This document shows, piece by piece, positions 16,368 through 23,017 of a stretch of 64,000 nucleotides of DNA. The stretch covers positions 31,419 to 95,418 of the forward strand of contig DASZTV010000068.1 in the NCBI GenBank assembly GCA_035548125.1, written 5' to 3'. The notes beneath the pieces are model-generated. The model ran no database searches and was not told where the DNA came from. It saw only the letters and a list, made by a program, of their open reading frames with translations. A program made the translations under genes and the position numbers. The stretch comes from DASZTV01 sp035548125 (GTDB taxonomy: Bacteria; Actinomycetota; Actinomycetes; JAFAQI01). Within the stretch, counting starts at the first letter, position 1. The number at the start of each line of letters is the position of its first letter.

Positions 16368-16397
16368 GGGAATCTCGGTTGTGACCGTGGTGTTCGC
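16368..16397 (+). promoter_or_regulatory. SigR/SigH-type promoter for the DHA2 efflux gene
   Basis: GGGAAT at 16368-16373 and GTTCGC at 16392-16397 lie exactly 18 nt apart. This is a full match to the GGGAAT-N18-GTT consensus and has the same geometry as the promoter of sigR in this window. The GTG start codon is at 16405, about 8 nt beyond the -10, so the transcript is probably leaderless. Confidence 0.65.
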
Positions 16398-16404
16398 TTA
16401 GAAC

Positions 16405-17868
16405 GTGTTCGCCCACCGAATCCCGCAGAAGATCGCGGTCAGCGTGGTCTACGTCTCCGCGATGTTCATGGCGATCATGGACATCACGATCGTCAACGTC
16501 ACCCTTCCGAAGCTGGCGACGGACTTCGGTGTCGCGCCGGACCACATCGACGGTGTGGTCGTCGGCTTCCTGGTGAGCCTCGCGATCTTCATCCCGGCGT
16601 CCGGTTGGCTCGGCGACCGGTTCGGCATGAAGCGCATGCTGCTCACCGCCATCGTGATCTTCACCGGCGCCTCGGCGCTGTGCGGACTGTCCCAGTCGCT
16701 GACTCAGCTGGTGATCTTCCGGATCCTGCAGGGGGTCGGCGGCGGCATGCTCACGCCGATCGGGATGGCCTTGCTGTTCCGTACGTTTCCCCCCGCTGAA
16801 CGGGTCCGCGCCTCGCGGCTGCTGATCATCCCGACCGCTTTCGCCCCGGCGCTCGGCCCCGTCCTCGGCGGGCTGCTTGTGACGGACGTGTCGTGGCGGT
16901 GGGTGTTCTACGTGAACCTGCCGATCGGCGTGGCAGCGCTGATCTTCGGCGTGCTGTTCCTCAAGGAGCACAAGGAACCCGACGCCGGCCGGTTCGACGT
17001 CGGTGGCTTCGTGCTGGCTGGCACCGGACTACCGGCGCTGATGTACGCGCTGTCGGAGGGCCCGAGCCGCGGCTGGACGTCGCCGCTGATCATCGCGATC
17101 GGGATCGCAGGGATCGCGCTGCTCGTTGCCTTGGTGCGTTACGAGCTCTGGGTCAGCGCGCCGATGATCGATCTACGGCTGGTCGGCAACCGCTTGTTCC
17201 GGTCCTCGACCCTGATCATCTTCATCGGCATGGCGGCGTTCCTGGGGACGCTGTACGTGGTCGCGCTCTTCTTCCAGGACGGGCTCGGTCTCACGGCGCT
17301 CAACGCCGGGTTGAGCACCTTCCCCGAAGCGATCGGCGTGATGATCGGCGCTCAGATCTCGACCCGCCTCTACCCGGATATCGGTCCTCGCCGGCTCATC
17401 GCCGGTGGGCTGGTGTGCGTCGCCTTGCTCGCGCTCGCGATGACGCTCGTCGGCTTCTCGACCAGCCTGTGGGTGCCGCGGGTCCTGATGTTCTTGCTCG
17501 GCCTCTCGATCGCGCACGTCTTCACGCCGACCCAGGCGGCAGCGTTCGCGACGATCAGCCTGCCCTCGACCGGACGCGCGTCGACGCTGTTCAACACCTC
17601 ACGTCAGCTGGGGAGCGCAGTCGGCGTTGCGATCCTGACGACGGTGATCTCTGCGGTCGGCGTCGCGCATCAGTTCCACGGGCGGTCGCAGGCCAACCTT
17701 GCGGCGTTCCACTGGGCGTTCGTGGTGGCCGCCGGCCTGGCCCTGGTCGCGGCGCGGTTCGCACTGACCGTGGTCGACGCCGACGCGGCGCCGACGATGG
17801 TGAAGCGGCCGAGCAAGCGTGCCATCGCCCGGCAGGCGAGTGCCGAGCTCGCCACGCAGCACGGCTGA
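16405..17868 (+). CDS. DHA2-type MFS multidrug efflux transporter
   Basis: A 487-residue 14-helix drug:H+ antiporter. It has the motif C/D region IMDITIVNVTLP in helix 1, the loop motif GWLGDRFGMKR between helices 2 and 3, and a motif-C-like stretch (APALGPVLGG) in helix 5. Hydrophobic segments run through to about residue 445. The start is a GTG with no ribosome site, placed about 8 nt after a SigR-type -10. This points to leaderless, thiol-stress-induced expression. The drug or metabolite exported cannot be told. It converges on the TIGR03084 gene across a long hairpin. Confidence 0.9.
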   Translation: MFAHRIPQKIAVSVVYVSAMFMAIMDITIVNVTLPKLATDFGVAPDHIDGVVVGFLVSLAIFIPASGWLGDRFGMKRMLLTAIVIFTGASALCGLSQSLTQLVIFRILQGVGGGMLTPIGMALLFRTFPPAERVRASRLLIIPTAFAPALGPVLGGLLVTDVSWRWVFYVNLPIGVAALIFGVLFLKEHKEPDAGRFDVGGFVLAGTGLPALMYALSEGPSRGWTSPLIIAIGIAGIALLVALVRYELWVSAPMIDLRLVGNRLFRSSTLIIFIGMAAFLGTLYVVALFFQDGLGLTALNAGLSTFPEAIGVMIGAQISTRLYPDIGPRRLIAGGLVCVALLALAMTLVGFSTSLWVPRVLMFLLGLSIAHVFTPTQAAAFATISLPSTGRASTLFNTSRQLGSAVGVAILTTVISAVGVAHQFHGRSQANLAAFHWAFVVAAGLALVAARFALTVVDADAAPTMVKRPSKRAIARQASAELATQHG

Positions 17869-17878
17869 CTACGCGGTC

Positions 17879-17947
17879 AGCAAAGTGGCTTTACCTACCG
17901 GATCGGGGCGAAATTGCGGCTGAAACGGTGGGCAAAGCCACTTTGCT
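17879..17947. repeat. 69-nt imperfect palindrome (REP-like) between convergent genes
   Basis: The arms AGCAAAGTGGCTTT (17879-17892) and AAAGCCACTTTGCT (17934-17947) are a perfect 14-bp inverted repeat. After one mismatch the pairing continues (CC/GG, then ACCG with CGGT) to a 25-nt apical region. The right arm overlaps the stop codon of the minus-strand gene. It sits between two convergent genes, so it can serve as a bidirectional terminator. Its composition is less GC-rich than its surroundings. I saw no second copy in this window. Confidence 0.75.
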
Positions 17948-18737
17948 ACCGAAGGCCGCGGCGGGTCTCGTCGGTCAGTGTCGGCCCGCCGGCGAACGCC
18001 TGAGCGATCGCCATCCATTCGGCCGCAGCCTCGCCCGTCGTCTCGAGTTGCAGGTCCTCGAGCACGCGACGCTGCGTGACGCGCAGGCAGAAGTCGAGCG
18101 CCGGACCGCGGACCGTGTTCTCGGCCGACGGGTCCCCCCAGGTCCATTCCTCGCCGCTCGGTGAAGTCAATGCGACGAACACGGGTACGTCGGGCATCTG
18201 CAGGCCACGGACGGCGTAGGAGAACGGGCGAGCGTTGAACCCGATGTAGGCGATGTGGCGGAGCCGGTCCGTCGGGGTTCGGCGCACGCCCAACGCATCG
18301 GCGATGTCCTGACCGTGCGCCCAGGTCTCCATCAGCCGTGCCGTGCCGAACGACATCAACGACATCGACGGGCCGTACCACGGCACCCGCTCGGCTGGGT
18401 CGGCGGCGGCGATCGCGTCGATGATCCGGCGTCGCTCCTCCTGCCAGGAGGGCACGAGGGCGTCGCCGAGGTCGAGAATCTTCTGGTCGTGCTTGGTGAA
18501 GTAGGCGTCGGGATCGGCGAACAGCGCGTCGAGCGAGGCCACGAACTCCTCGGGTTGCTCGAGTGCGCGGCGGCCTTCGACATCGAAGAACCACAGGTGA
18601 CCGAGCGTCAGGCCGACCGACCAACCCTGCGCCGGGGTAGGCAGGGAGATCTCCTCCGGGCCGACCCCGGCGATCACGGTGTCCAGGTCGTCTGACTCCG
18701 CCCGGAGGTCGGCGAGCATTCCCGCAATGTCTGCCAC
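17946..18737 (-). CDS. TIGR03084-like metal-binding protein (DinB/MDMPI fold)
   Basis: A 263-residue protein with a DinB/mycothiol-dependent maleylpyruvate isomerase-like N-terminal helical domain. Candidate metal ligands are the His in LTLGHLWFFD (about 46) and the His in ETWAHGQDIADALG (about 150). The C-terminal part (about 170-255) is beta-rich and resembles the wHTH/SCP-like tail of this group. Relatives are likely thiol-transferases using mycothiol, though this is inferred. GTG start at 18737. It is 17 bp downstream of the mycoredoxin gene on the same strand, so the two probably form an operon linked to mycothiol chemistry. Confidence 0.75.
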   Translation of the reverse strand: MADIAGMLADLRAESDDLDTVIAGVGPEEISLPTPAQGWSVGLTLGHLWFFDVEGRRALEQPEEFVASLDALFADPDAYFTKHDQKILDLGDALVPSWQEERRRIIDAIAAADPAERVPWYGPSMSLMSFGTARLMETWAHGQDIADALGVRRTPTDRLRHIAYIGFNARPFSYAVRGLQMPDVPVFVALTSPSGEEWTWGDPSAENTVRGPALDFCLRVTQRRVLEDLQLETTGEAAAEWMAIAQAFAGGPTLTDETRRGLR

Positions 18738-18754
18738 GGCGGGAACGTAGCGCG

Positions 18755-19000
18755 TCAGGCGGCGCTGAGTGCGGCCAGGAGCTGGGGAAGCGGCGGGTTG
18801 GTCAGCACCTCGCCGTTGGGCAGCAGCAACGTCGGGACGGTGGCGTTGCCGTGGTTCGTCTGCATCACGAACGCCTCGGCCTCGGGGTCGGTCTCGATGT
18901 TGACCTCGTCGAACTCGATGCCCTCGCGCTCGAGGCCTCTCTTGAGGCGCACGCAGTAGCCGCACCAGCTAGTGGTGTACATCGTCAGCCGGCCGGCCAT
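18755..19000 (-). CDS. mrx1: Mycoredoxin (mycothiol-dependent glutaredoxin-like protein)
   Basis: An 81-residue glutaredoxin-fold protein that reduces protein-mycothiol mixed disulfides with electrons from mycothiol. The active site is TTSWCGYC, as in mycobacterial mycoredoxin-1, with the conserved TVPT cis-Pro loop at about residue 56. I chose ATG 19000 because GGGAGC lies 4 nt before it; ATG 19012 would add MGAP. A GGGAAG-N18-GTTATT element upstream suggests SigR control, as known for Streptomyces. It lies between nudC and uvrD2, as in M. tuberculosis (Rv3198A). Confidence 0.92.
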   Translation of the reverse strand: MAGRLTMYTTSWCGYCVRLKRGLEREGIEFDEVNIETDPEAEAFVMQTNHGNATVPTLLLPNGEVLTNPPLPQLLAALSAA

Positions 19001-19033
19001 CGGAGCTCCCATTCCCTCAATCGTTGCAGAAGC

Positions 19034-19063
19034 AATAACGACGGGCGTGACCGGATCCTTCCC
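19034..19063 (-). promoter_or_regulatory. SigR/SigH-type promoter for mycoredoxin
   Basis: On the minus strand GGGAAG (19063-19058) and GTTATT (19039-19034) are separated by 18 nt. The -10 is identical to that of the sigR promoter in this window; the -35 differs at one base from GGGAAT. Transcription would start near 19027, giving a short leader of about 15-27 nt. Confidence 0.6.
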
Positions 19064-19098
19064 GAGGCGGTGTCCGAGGCCCCTGCGAGGATGCCGGT

Positions 19099-21048
19099 AT
19101 GCCACAAGAGGTCCTGGATCGAGTACTCGGGGGCCTCGACGAGGAGCAGCGGGAGGCGGTGACGGCACCCCGCGGCCCGGTCTGCATCCTGGCCGGTGCG
19201 GGCACCGGCAAGACGCGGGCGGTGACTCACCGGATCGCCTACCAGGTGCTGGGCGGGCAGGCAAAGGCCGAGCACGTCCTCGCCGTGACGTTCACCACGC
19301 GGGCCGCAGGCGAGCTGCGATCGCGGCTCCGGGCGCTCGGCGCCGACGGGGTGCAGGCGCGGACCTTCCACTCCGCGGCGCTGCGACAGCTGACGTACTT
19401 CTGGCCTCGGATCTCCTCCGGTGCCCGGCCGACGCTGCTGGAGAGCAAGCTCCCGGCGATTCGCGCGGCGGCCGCGTCGTGCCGGATCGCCGTTGCCCCT
19501 GCGGGACAGCGGGACCTGGCGAGCGAGGTCGAGTGGGCGAAGGCGGCTCTGGTCGAGCCGGACGACTACGTCATCCGCGCTCGGCAGGCACGCCGCGAGC
19601 CGCCGTTTCCGCTGGAGGACGTGCAGCGGATCTTCGCGGCGTACGAGAAGGTCAACGCCGAGCGGGACCAGATCGACTTCGAGGACCTGCTGCTGCTCAC
19701 CGCAGCCGCCATCGAAACCCACCGGTCGATCGCGGACGAGGTCCGTGAGCGCTACCGGCACTTCACCGTCGACGAGTACCAGGACGTCAACCCACTGCAG
19801 CAGCGGCTGCTCGACGCGTGGCTCGGCGAGCGCGACGACGTGTGCGTGGTCGGCGACCCGAACCAGACGATCTACTCCTTCACCGGCGCTTCGCCGGCGT
19901 ACCTGCGGGAGTTCGCGCGACGCTATCCGGGCGCGAGCGTGGTACGGCTGGTGCGCGACTACCGCTCAACCAACCAGGTCGTCGAGCTGGCCAACCGGGT
20001 CGAGCCCGACTCGCGGCTCAAGGCGCAGGCGGGCGACGGCCCGCCGCCGTCCTTCGCCTCCTACGACGACGAGGCGGCGGAGGCCGCCGCGGTGGCCGCG
20101 AAGGTGGCCGCGCTTCGCGACGACGGTGTGCCGCTGCGGGAACAGGCGATCCTGTTCCGGGTCAACGCCCAGTCCGAGGTCTACGAGGCGGCACTGGCCA
20201 ACGCCGGCATTCCGTACGTCGTCCGCGGCGGCGAGCGGTTCTTCGACCGCCGTGAGGTGCGCGAGGCGATGACCAGGCTGCGCGGCGCGGCTCGTCCCGA
20301 GGCCGAGACCGAAGGTGAGTCGCTGCCCGCGATGGTTGCCGACGTGCTGACCGCGATGGGGTTCTCCGAGACGCCGCCCAGCGGGGCAGGAGCGGCGCGC
20401 GACGCGTGGGAGTCGCTGCGCGCGATCGTCGGGCTCGCCGAGGAGTTCGCTGCGGCGACGCCGGCCGCGGACCTTTCCGCGTTCGTCGCGGAGCTCGCGG
20501 CGAGAGCGGATGCTCAGCATGCGCCGCCCGTCGAAGGTGTGACGCTCGCCTCGTTGCACGCGGCGAAAGGCCTGGAGTGGGACGCGGTCTTCCTCGTCGG
20601 CCTGGTCGACGGCACGCTGCCCATCACCCACGCCGCGACGCCGGAGCAGGTCGAGGAGGAGCGCCGGCTGCTCTACGTCGGGGTCACCCGGGCGCGCCGT
20701 CACCTGTCACTGTCGTGGGCGTTCGCCCGAGCTCCGGGTGGCCGGCGCTCGCGCAAGACCTCCCGGTTCCTGGACGGCATCCGCCCGGCGTCGCCGGAGC
20801 CGGCGCGCCCCAAAGCGGCGAAGGCCCAGCTTCCCGACGACCCGACGGTCTCGCGGCTGCGCGAATGGCGGCTGCGCCGGGCGCAGGACGACGGGGTTGC
20901 GGCGTTCATCGTGTTCGACAACAAGACCCTGGTGGCCATCGCGGAGCGTGCTCCGCGGGACCGCAGCGAGCTGGCCGCCGTGCCCGGCGTGGGCCCGAGG
21001 AAGCTGGAGCAGTACGCCGACGAGGTGCTGGCGGTGCTCCACCCGTAG
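19099..21048 (+). CDS. uvrD2: ATP-dependent DNA helicase UvrD2
   Basis: A 649-residue SF1A 3'-5' helicase. Walker A is GAGTGKTR (33-40). Other motifs are DEYQDVNPLQQ, GDPNQTIYSFTGA, SLHAAKGLEWD and YVGVTRARRH. The C-terminal HRDC domain is at about 575-645 (REWRLRRAQDDGVAAFIVFD, VPGVGPRKLEQY). Mycobacterial UvrD2 links motor and HRDC with a tetracysteine module that is reported to matter for unwinding. Here the linker has no cysteine at all, which makes the protein shorter than the roughly 700-residue mycobacterial form. It is divergent from mycoredoxin, in its usual place before whiB7. Confidence 0.92.
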   Translation: MPQEVLDRVLGGLDEEQREAVTAPRGPVCILAGAGTGKTRAVTHRIAYQVLGGQAKAEHVLAVTFTTRAAGELRSRLRALGADGVQARTFHSAALRQLTYFWPRISSGARPTLLESKLPAIRAAAASCRIAVAPAGQRDLASEVEWAKAALVEPDDYVIRARQARREPPFPLEDVQRIFAAYEKVNAERDQIDFEDLLLLTAAAIETHRSIADEVRERYRHFTVDEYQDVNPLQQRLLDAWLGERDDVCVVGDPNQTIYSFTGASPAYLREFARRYPGASVVRLVRDYRSTNQVVELANRVEPDSRLKAQAGDGPPPSFASYDDEAAEAAAVAAKVAALRDDGVPLREQAILFRVNAQSEVYEAALANAGIPYVVRGGERFFDRREVREAMTRLRGAARPEAETEGESLPAMVADVLTAMGFSETPPSGAGAARDAWESLRAIVGLAEEFAAATPAADLSAFVAELAARADAQHAPPVEGVTLASLHAAKGLEWDAVFLVGLVDGTLPITHAATPEQVEEERRLLYVGVTRARRHLSLSWAFARAPGGRRSRKTSRFLDGIRPASPEPARPKAAKAQLPDDPTVSRLREWRLRRAQDDGVAAFIVFDNKTLVAIAERAPRDRSELAAVPGVGPRKLEQYADEVLAVLHP

Positions 21049-21111
21049 GGTGGCGACCGTCAGAGCCGGCGACGCCGGCGCCGCAGGTGCGTCGCGGGTG
21101 TGGAGGTGTGC

Positions 21112-21978
21112 GTGACGGATCCGCTGCCGCAGCTGCTGACAATCCTCGATCTCGAGCAGCTCGAGGTGAACATCTTCCGGGGTTCGAGCCCCGACGAGAC
21201 GGTGCAGCGGGTCTTCGGCGGTCAGGTGGCCGGTCAGGCGCTGGTCGCCGCCGGGCGCACCGTGCCCGACAATCGGCACGTCCACTCGCTTCACGCGTAC
21301 TTTCTGCGCCCCGGTGACCCGACGATCCCGCTGATCTACCAGGTGGACCGGATCCGCGACGGCAAGTCGTTCACCACCCGGCGGGTGGTCGCCATCCAGC
21401 ACGGCGAGCCGATCTTCCACCTCTCGGCGTCGTTCCAGGTCGAAGAGCCCGGGGTCGACACCTACCTTCCGATGCCGCCGGCTCCCGATCCGGAGTCGGT
21501 GCCGCCGCTGTCCGAGCGGGCCAAGGCGCTCGGACTGGGGGCGTCCCCGCACTTCGACCGGCCGCGGCCGGTGGAGCTGCGCTGGGTCAACGACCCGCCC
21601 TGGCTGCCGGGAGGGGACACCGCGGATCGGCACACCCAGCAGGTCTGGTTGCGCGCGAGCGGCGAGATGCCCGACGACCCGCTGGTCCACGTGTGCGCCG
21701 TCACCTACGCGAGCGACTTCACGCTGCTCGATTCCGCGCTGCTCGCCGGCGGCTTCACCTGGGAGGACGACCGGGAGCTGATGGTCGCGAGCCTGGACCA
21801 CGCGATGTGGTTCCATCGCCCGTTCCGCGCGGACGACTGGCTGCTTTACGACCAGTCCTCGCCGAGCCTGTCCGGCGGGCGCGGTCTCGGGATCGGGCGG
21901 CTGTTCACGCGGGACGGCGTCCACGTCGTGTCGATGGTTCAGGAGGGTCTGCTGCGGGTGGTCGGTAAGAAGAGATAA
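21112..21978 (+). CDS. tesB: Acyl-CoA thioesterase II (TesB type)
   Basis: A 288-residue double-hotdog thioesterase that hydrolyses acyl-CoA to free fatty acid and CoA. Conserved blocks are VFGGQVAGQAL, LHAYFLRPGD, the D-containing ASDFTLLDSALL, a Ser/Thr-rich SPSLSGGRGLGIG and the terminal VQEGLLR, which supply the Asp/Thr-Ser/Gln catalytic set. Length matches E. coli TesB (286). GTG 21112 is chosen because GGAGG lies 6 nt before it; GTG 21100 would add four residues. It sits 63 bp after uvrD2. Confidence 0.92.
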   Translation: MTDPLPQLLTILDLEQLEVNIFRGSSPDETVQRVFGGQVAGQALVAAGRTVPDNRHVHSLHAYFLRPGDPTIPLIYQVDRIRDGKSFTTRRVVAIQHGEPIFHLSASFQVEEPGVDTYLPMPPAPDPESVPPLSERAKALGLGASPHFDRPRPVELRWVNDPPWLPGGDTADRHTQQVWLRASGEMPDDPLVHVCAVTYASDFTLLDSALLAGGFTWEDDRELMVASLDHAMWFHRPFRADDWLLYDQSSPSLSGGRGLGIGRLFTRDGVHVVSMVQEGLLRVVGKKR

Positions 21979-21998
21979 TTTCGTGACCAAATCGGGTC

Positions 21999-22037
21999 AA
22001 TAAATACTTTGCACGGCGCCGGCCCGGGCCTTAAAGT
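21999..22037 (+). promoter_or_regulatory. whiB7 promoter with AT-rich upstream box
   Basis: TTGCAC (22009-22014) and TAAAGT (22032-22037) are spaced by 17 nt. The AT-rich run AATAAATAC lies directly upstream of the -35 in an otherwise GC-rich region. WhiB7-dependent promoters are known to carry such an AT-rich box, which the AT-hook of WhiB7 contacts while it binds the sigma factor. This suggests positive autoregulation. The transcript would start near 22044 and have a leader of about 390 nt. Confidence 0.75.
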
Positions 22038-22093
22038 GCGTCGAGATGACAGCGAAGCGCTGTCACGCCCCGAGAAGTGAGGAGGTGCCCACG

Positions 22094-22315
22094 ATGAGCA
22101 GCAACACCCACATCACGTCGGCATCCCCGGCTGTCTCGATGAGCACAGCGTTCTCGGTGGCCATGTCGACGTCGCCGTGCGCCACGCGCTCGGCCCACAC
22201 GGGTGTGTCCATGTGGACCAAGCAGCTCCCGGTCGCGCTCGAGGCAGCAGTCGCCGTCAAGGCGAACCGCAACAAGGGCGCAGTGGGTGCCCCAGGCTTC
22301 TGGGATCCGGTCTGA
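22094..22315 (+). CDS. Upstream ORF in the whiB7 leader
   Basis: A 73-codon reading frame with a strong ribosome site (GAGGAG about 8 nt before the ATG), between the whiB7 promoter and the attenuator. The peptide is rich in Ser, Thr, Ala and Val and has no recognisable domain. Leader ORFs of this kind in whiB7/wblC genes sense slowed translation. When ribosomes stall or fail to translate it, the downstream terminator is prevented from forming. The stop codon lies inside the first leader hairpin (22307-22332), which fits that mechanism. Its amino-acid sequence is probably less important than its translation. Confidence 0.75.
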   Translation: MSSNTHITSASPAVSMSTAFSVAMSTSPCATRSAHTGVSMWTKQLPVALEAAVAVKANRNKGAVGAPGFWDPV

Positions 22316-22374
22316 TCAAGCAAACAGACTGGCTCACAGAGGCCGCGGCACCCGACAGGGTCCGCGGCCTTTTT
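22307..22374 (+). terminator. whiB7 leader attenuator: two hairpins and U-tract
   Basis: Hairpin 1 pairs CCGGTCTG (22307-22314) with CAGACTGG (22325-22332), 8 bp including one G-U, around the upstream-ORF stop codon. Hairpin 2 pairs AGGCCGCGG (22340-22348) with CCGCGGCCT (22362-22370), extended by ACCC/GGGT around a GACA tetraloop, and runs into a TTTTT tract. This is the only textbook intrinsic terminator in the window. It lies 60 bp before whiB7, with no other gene to terminate, so it is an attenuator. Confidence 0.85.
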
Positions 22375-22434
22375 GTTTGTCCACTCAGCGTTAGTCCGAA
22401 TCGTTCCCGACGAGATGAAGGAGGTGGGTAGGAG

Positions 22435-22695
22435 ATGGCTTCGGCAATCGACTGCGCACTGCCCTGTCACCTAGTTGACCCGGACCTGTTCTTTGCCGAG
22501 TCGCCGGTTGACGTCGAGCGCGCGAAGGCGCTGTGTCAGGACTGCCCACTTCGGCTGTCCTGCCTCAGCGAGGCGCTCGACCGTCGCGAGCCGTGGGGTG
22601 TCTGGGGCGGCCAGCTGGTCATTCAGGGCGTCGTCGTGCCGCGCAAGCGGCCGCGCGGACGCCCCCGCAAGGACGAACAGTGGATCGCGGCATGA
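22435..22695 (+). CDS. whiB7: WhiB7 transcriptional activator of antibiotic resistance
   Basis: An 86-residue iron-sulfur regulator that binds the primary sigma factor and activates intrinsic drug-resistance genes. The four cluster ligands are C11, C34, C37 and C43 (C-x22-C-x2-C-x5-C), followed by the WhiB turn EPWGVWGG. The C-terminal AT-hook RGRPR (74-78) is specific to WhiB7. A GGAGG ribosome site precedes the ATG. The gene is preceded by a dedicated promoter, leader ORF and attenuator, and lies downstream of uvrD2 as in M. tuberculosis. Confidence 0.95.
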   Translation: MASAIDCALPCHLVDPDLFFAESPVDVERAKALCQDCPLRLSCLSEALDRREPWGVWGGQLVIQGVVVPRKRPRGRPRKDEQWIAA

Positions 22696-22736
22696 CGACG
22701 TCCGCGATCTCTTTCACAACTTCAAGGAGCACGCAG

Positions 22737-22898
22737 ATGTTGCAGGAACTGATGGTGGAGGCGCTGTCCCGCGAGCGAATCCGGGCCAGTGAGGATCATC
22801 GGCGCAGGGAGTTCGTACGCCGGCTGGCGGTGCTGAAGCGCCGCCAGCGTCGGGCCGAGTCCGCCCGTCGCGCCGTACAGATGCTCAGCGTCTTCTAA
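22737..22898 (+). CDS. Small basic protein downstream of whiB7
   Basis: A 53-residue, strongly basic, helical peptide (MLQELMVEALSRERI..., then VLKRRQRRAESARRAV). I chose ATG 22737 because AAGGAGC sits 9 nt upstream. An in-frame ATG at 22692 overlaps the whiB7 stop (ATGA) and would give 68 residues by translational coupling. Either way it belongs to the whiB7 transcript. No known domain; nucleic-acid or ribosome binding is a guess from its charge. Confidence 0.65.
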   Translation: MLQELMVEALSRERIRASEDHRRREFVRRLAVLKRRQRRAESARRAVQMLSVF

Positions 22899-22958
22899 GA
22901 CCCTGTTTCCCGAACCGCGTCTGGTAGGTACACGGAACGCCTGTCAGATTGCCCTAAA

Positions 22959-22992
22959 GACGGCCCCGCCAGCCCGTGCCGGCGGGGCCGTC
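22959..22992 (+). terminator. Strong hairpin after the whiB7 operon
   Basis: GACGGCCCCGCC (22959-22970) and GGCGGGGCCGTC (22981-22992) form a perfect 12-bp GC stem with a 10-nt loop, 60 bp after the small basic gene. There is no U-tract, which is common for actinobacterial terminators. It separates the whiB7 operon from the next gene. Confidence 0.65.
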
Positions 22993-23017
22993 GCCAATTC
23001 GTCGATAGGTTGCACCC

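Noticed and set aside
17869..18624. 251-codon minus-strand frame
   Set aside because: A frame-shifted shadow of the TIGR03084-like gene; its last codons are the translated palindrome at 17879-17947.
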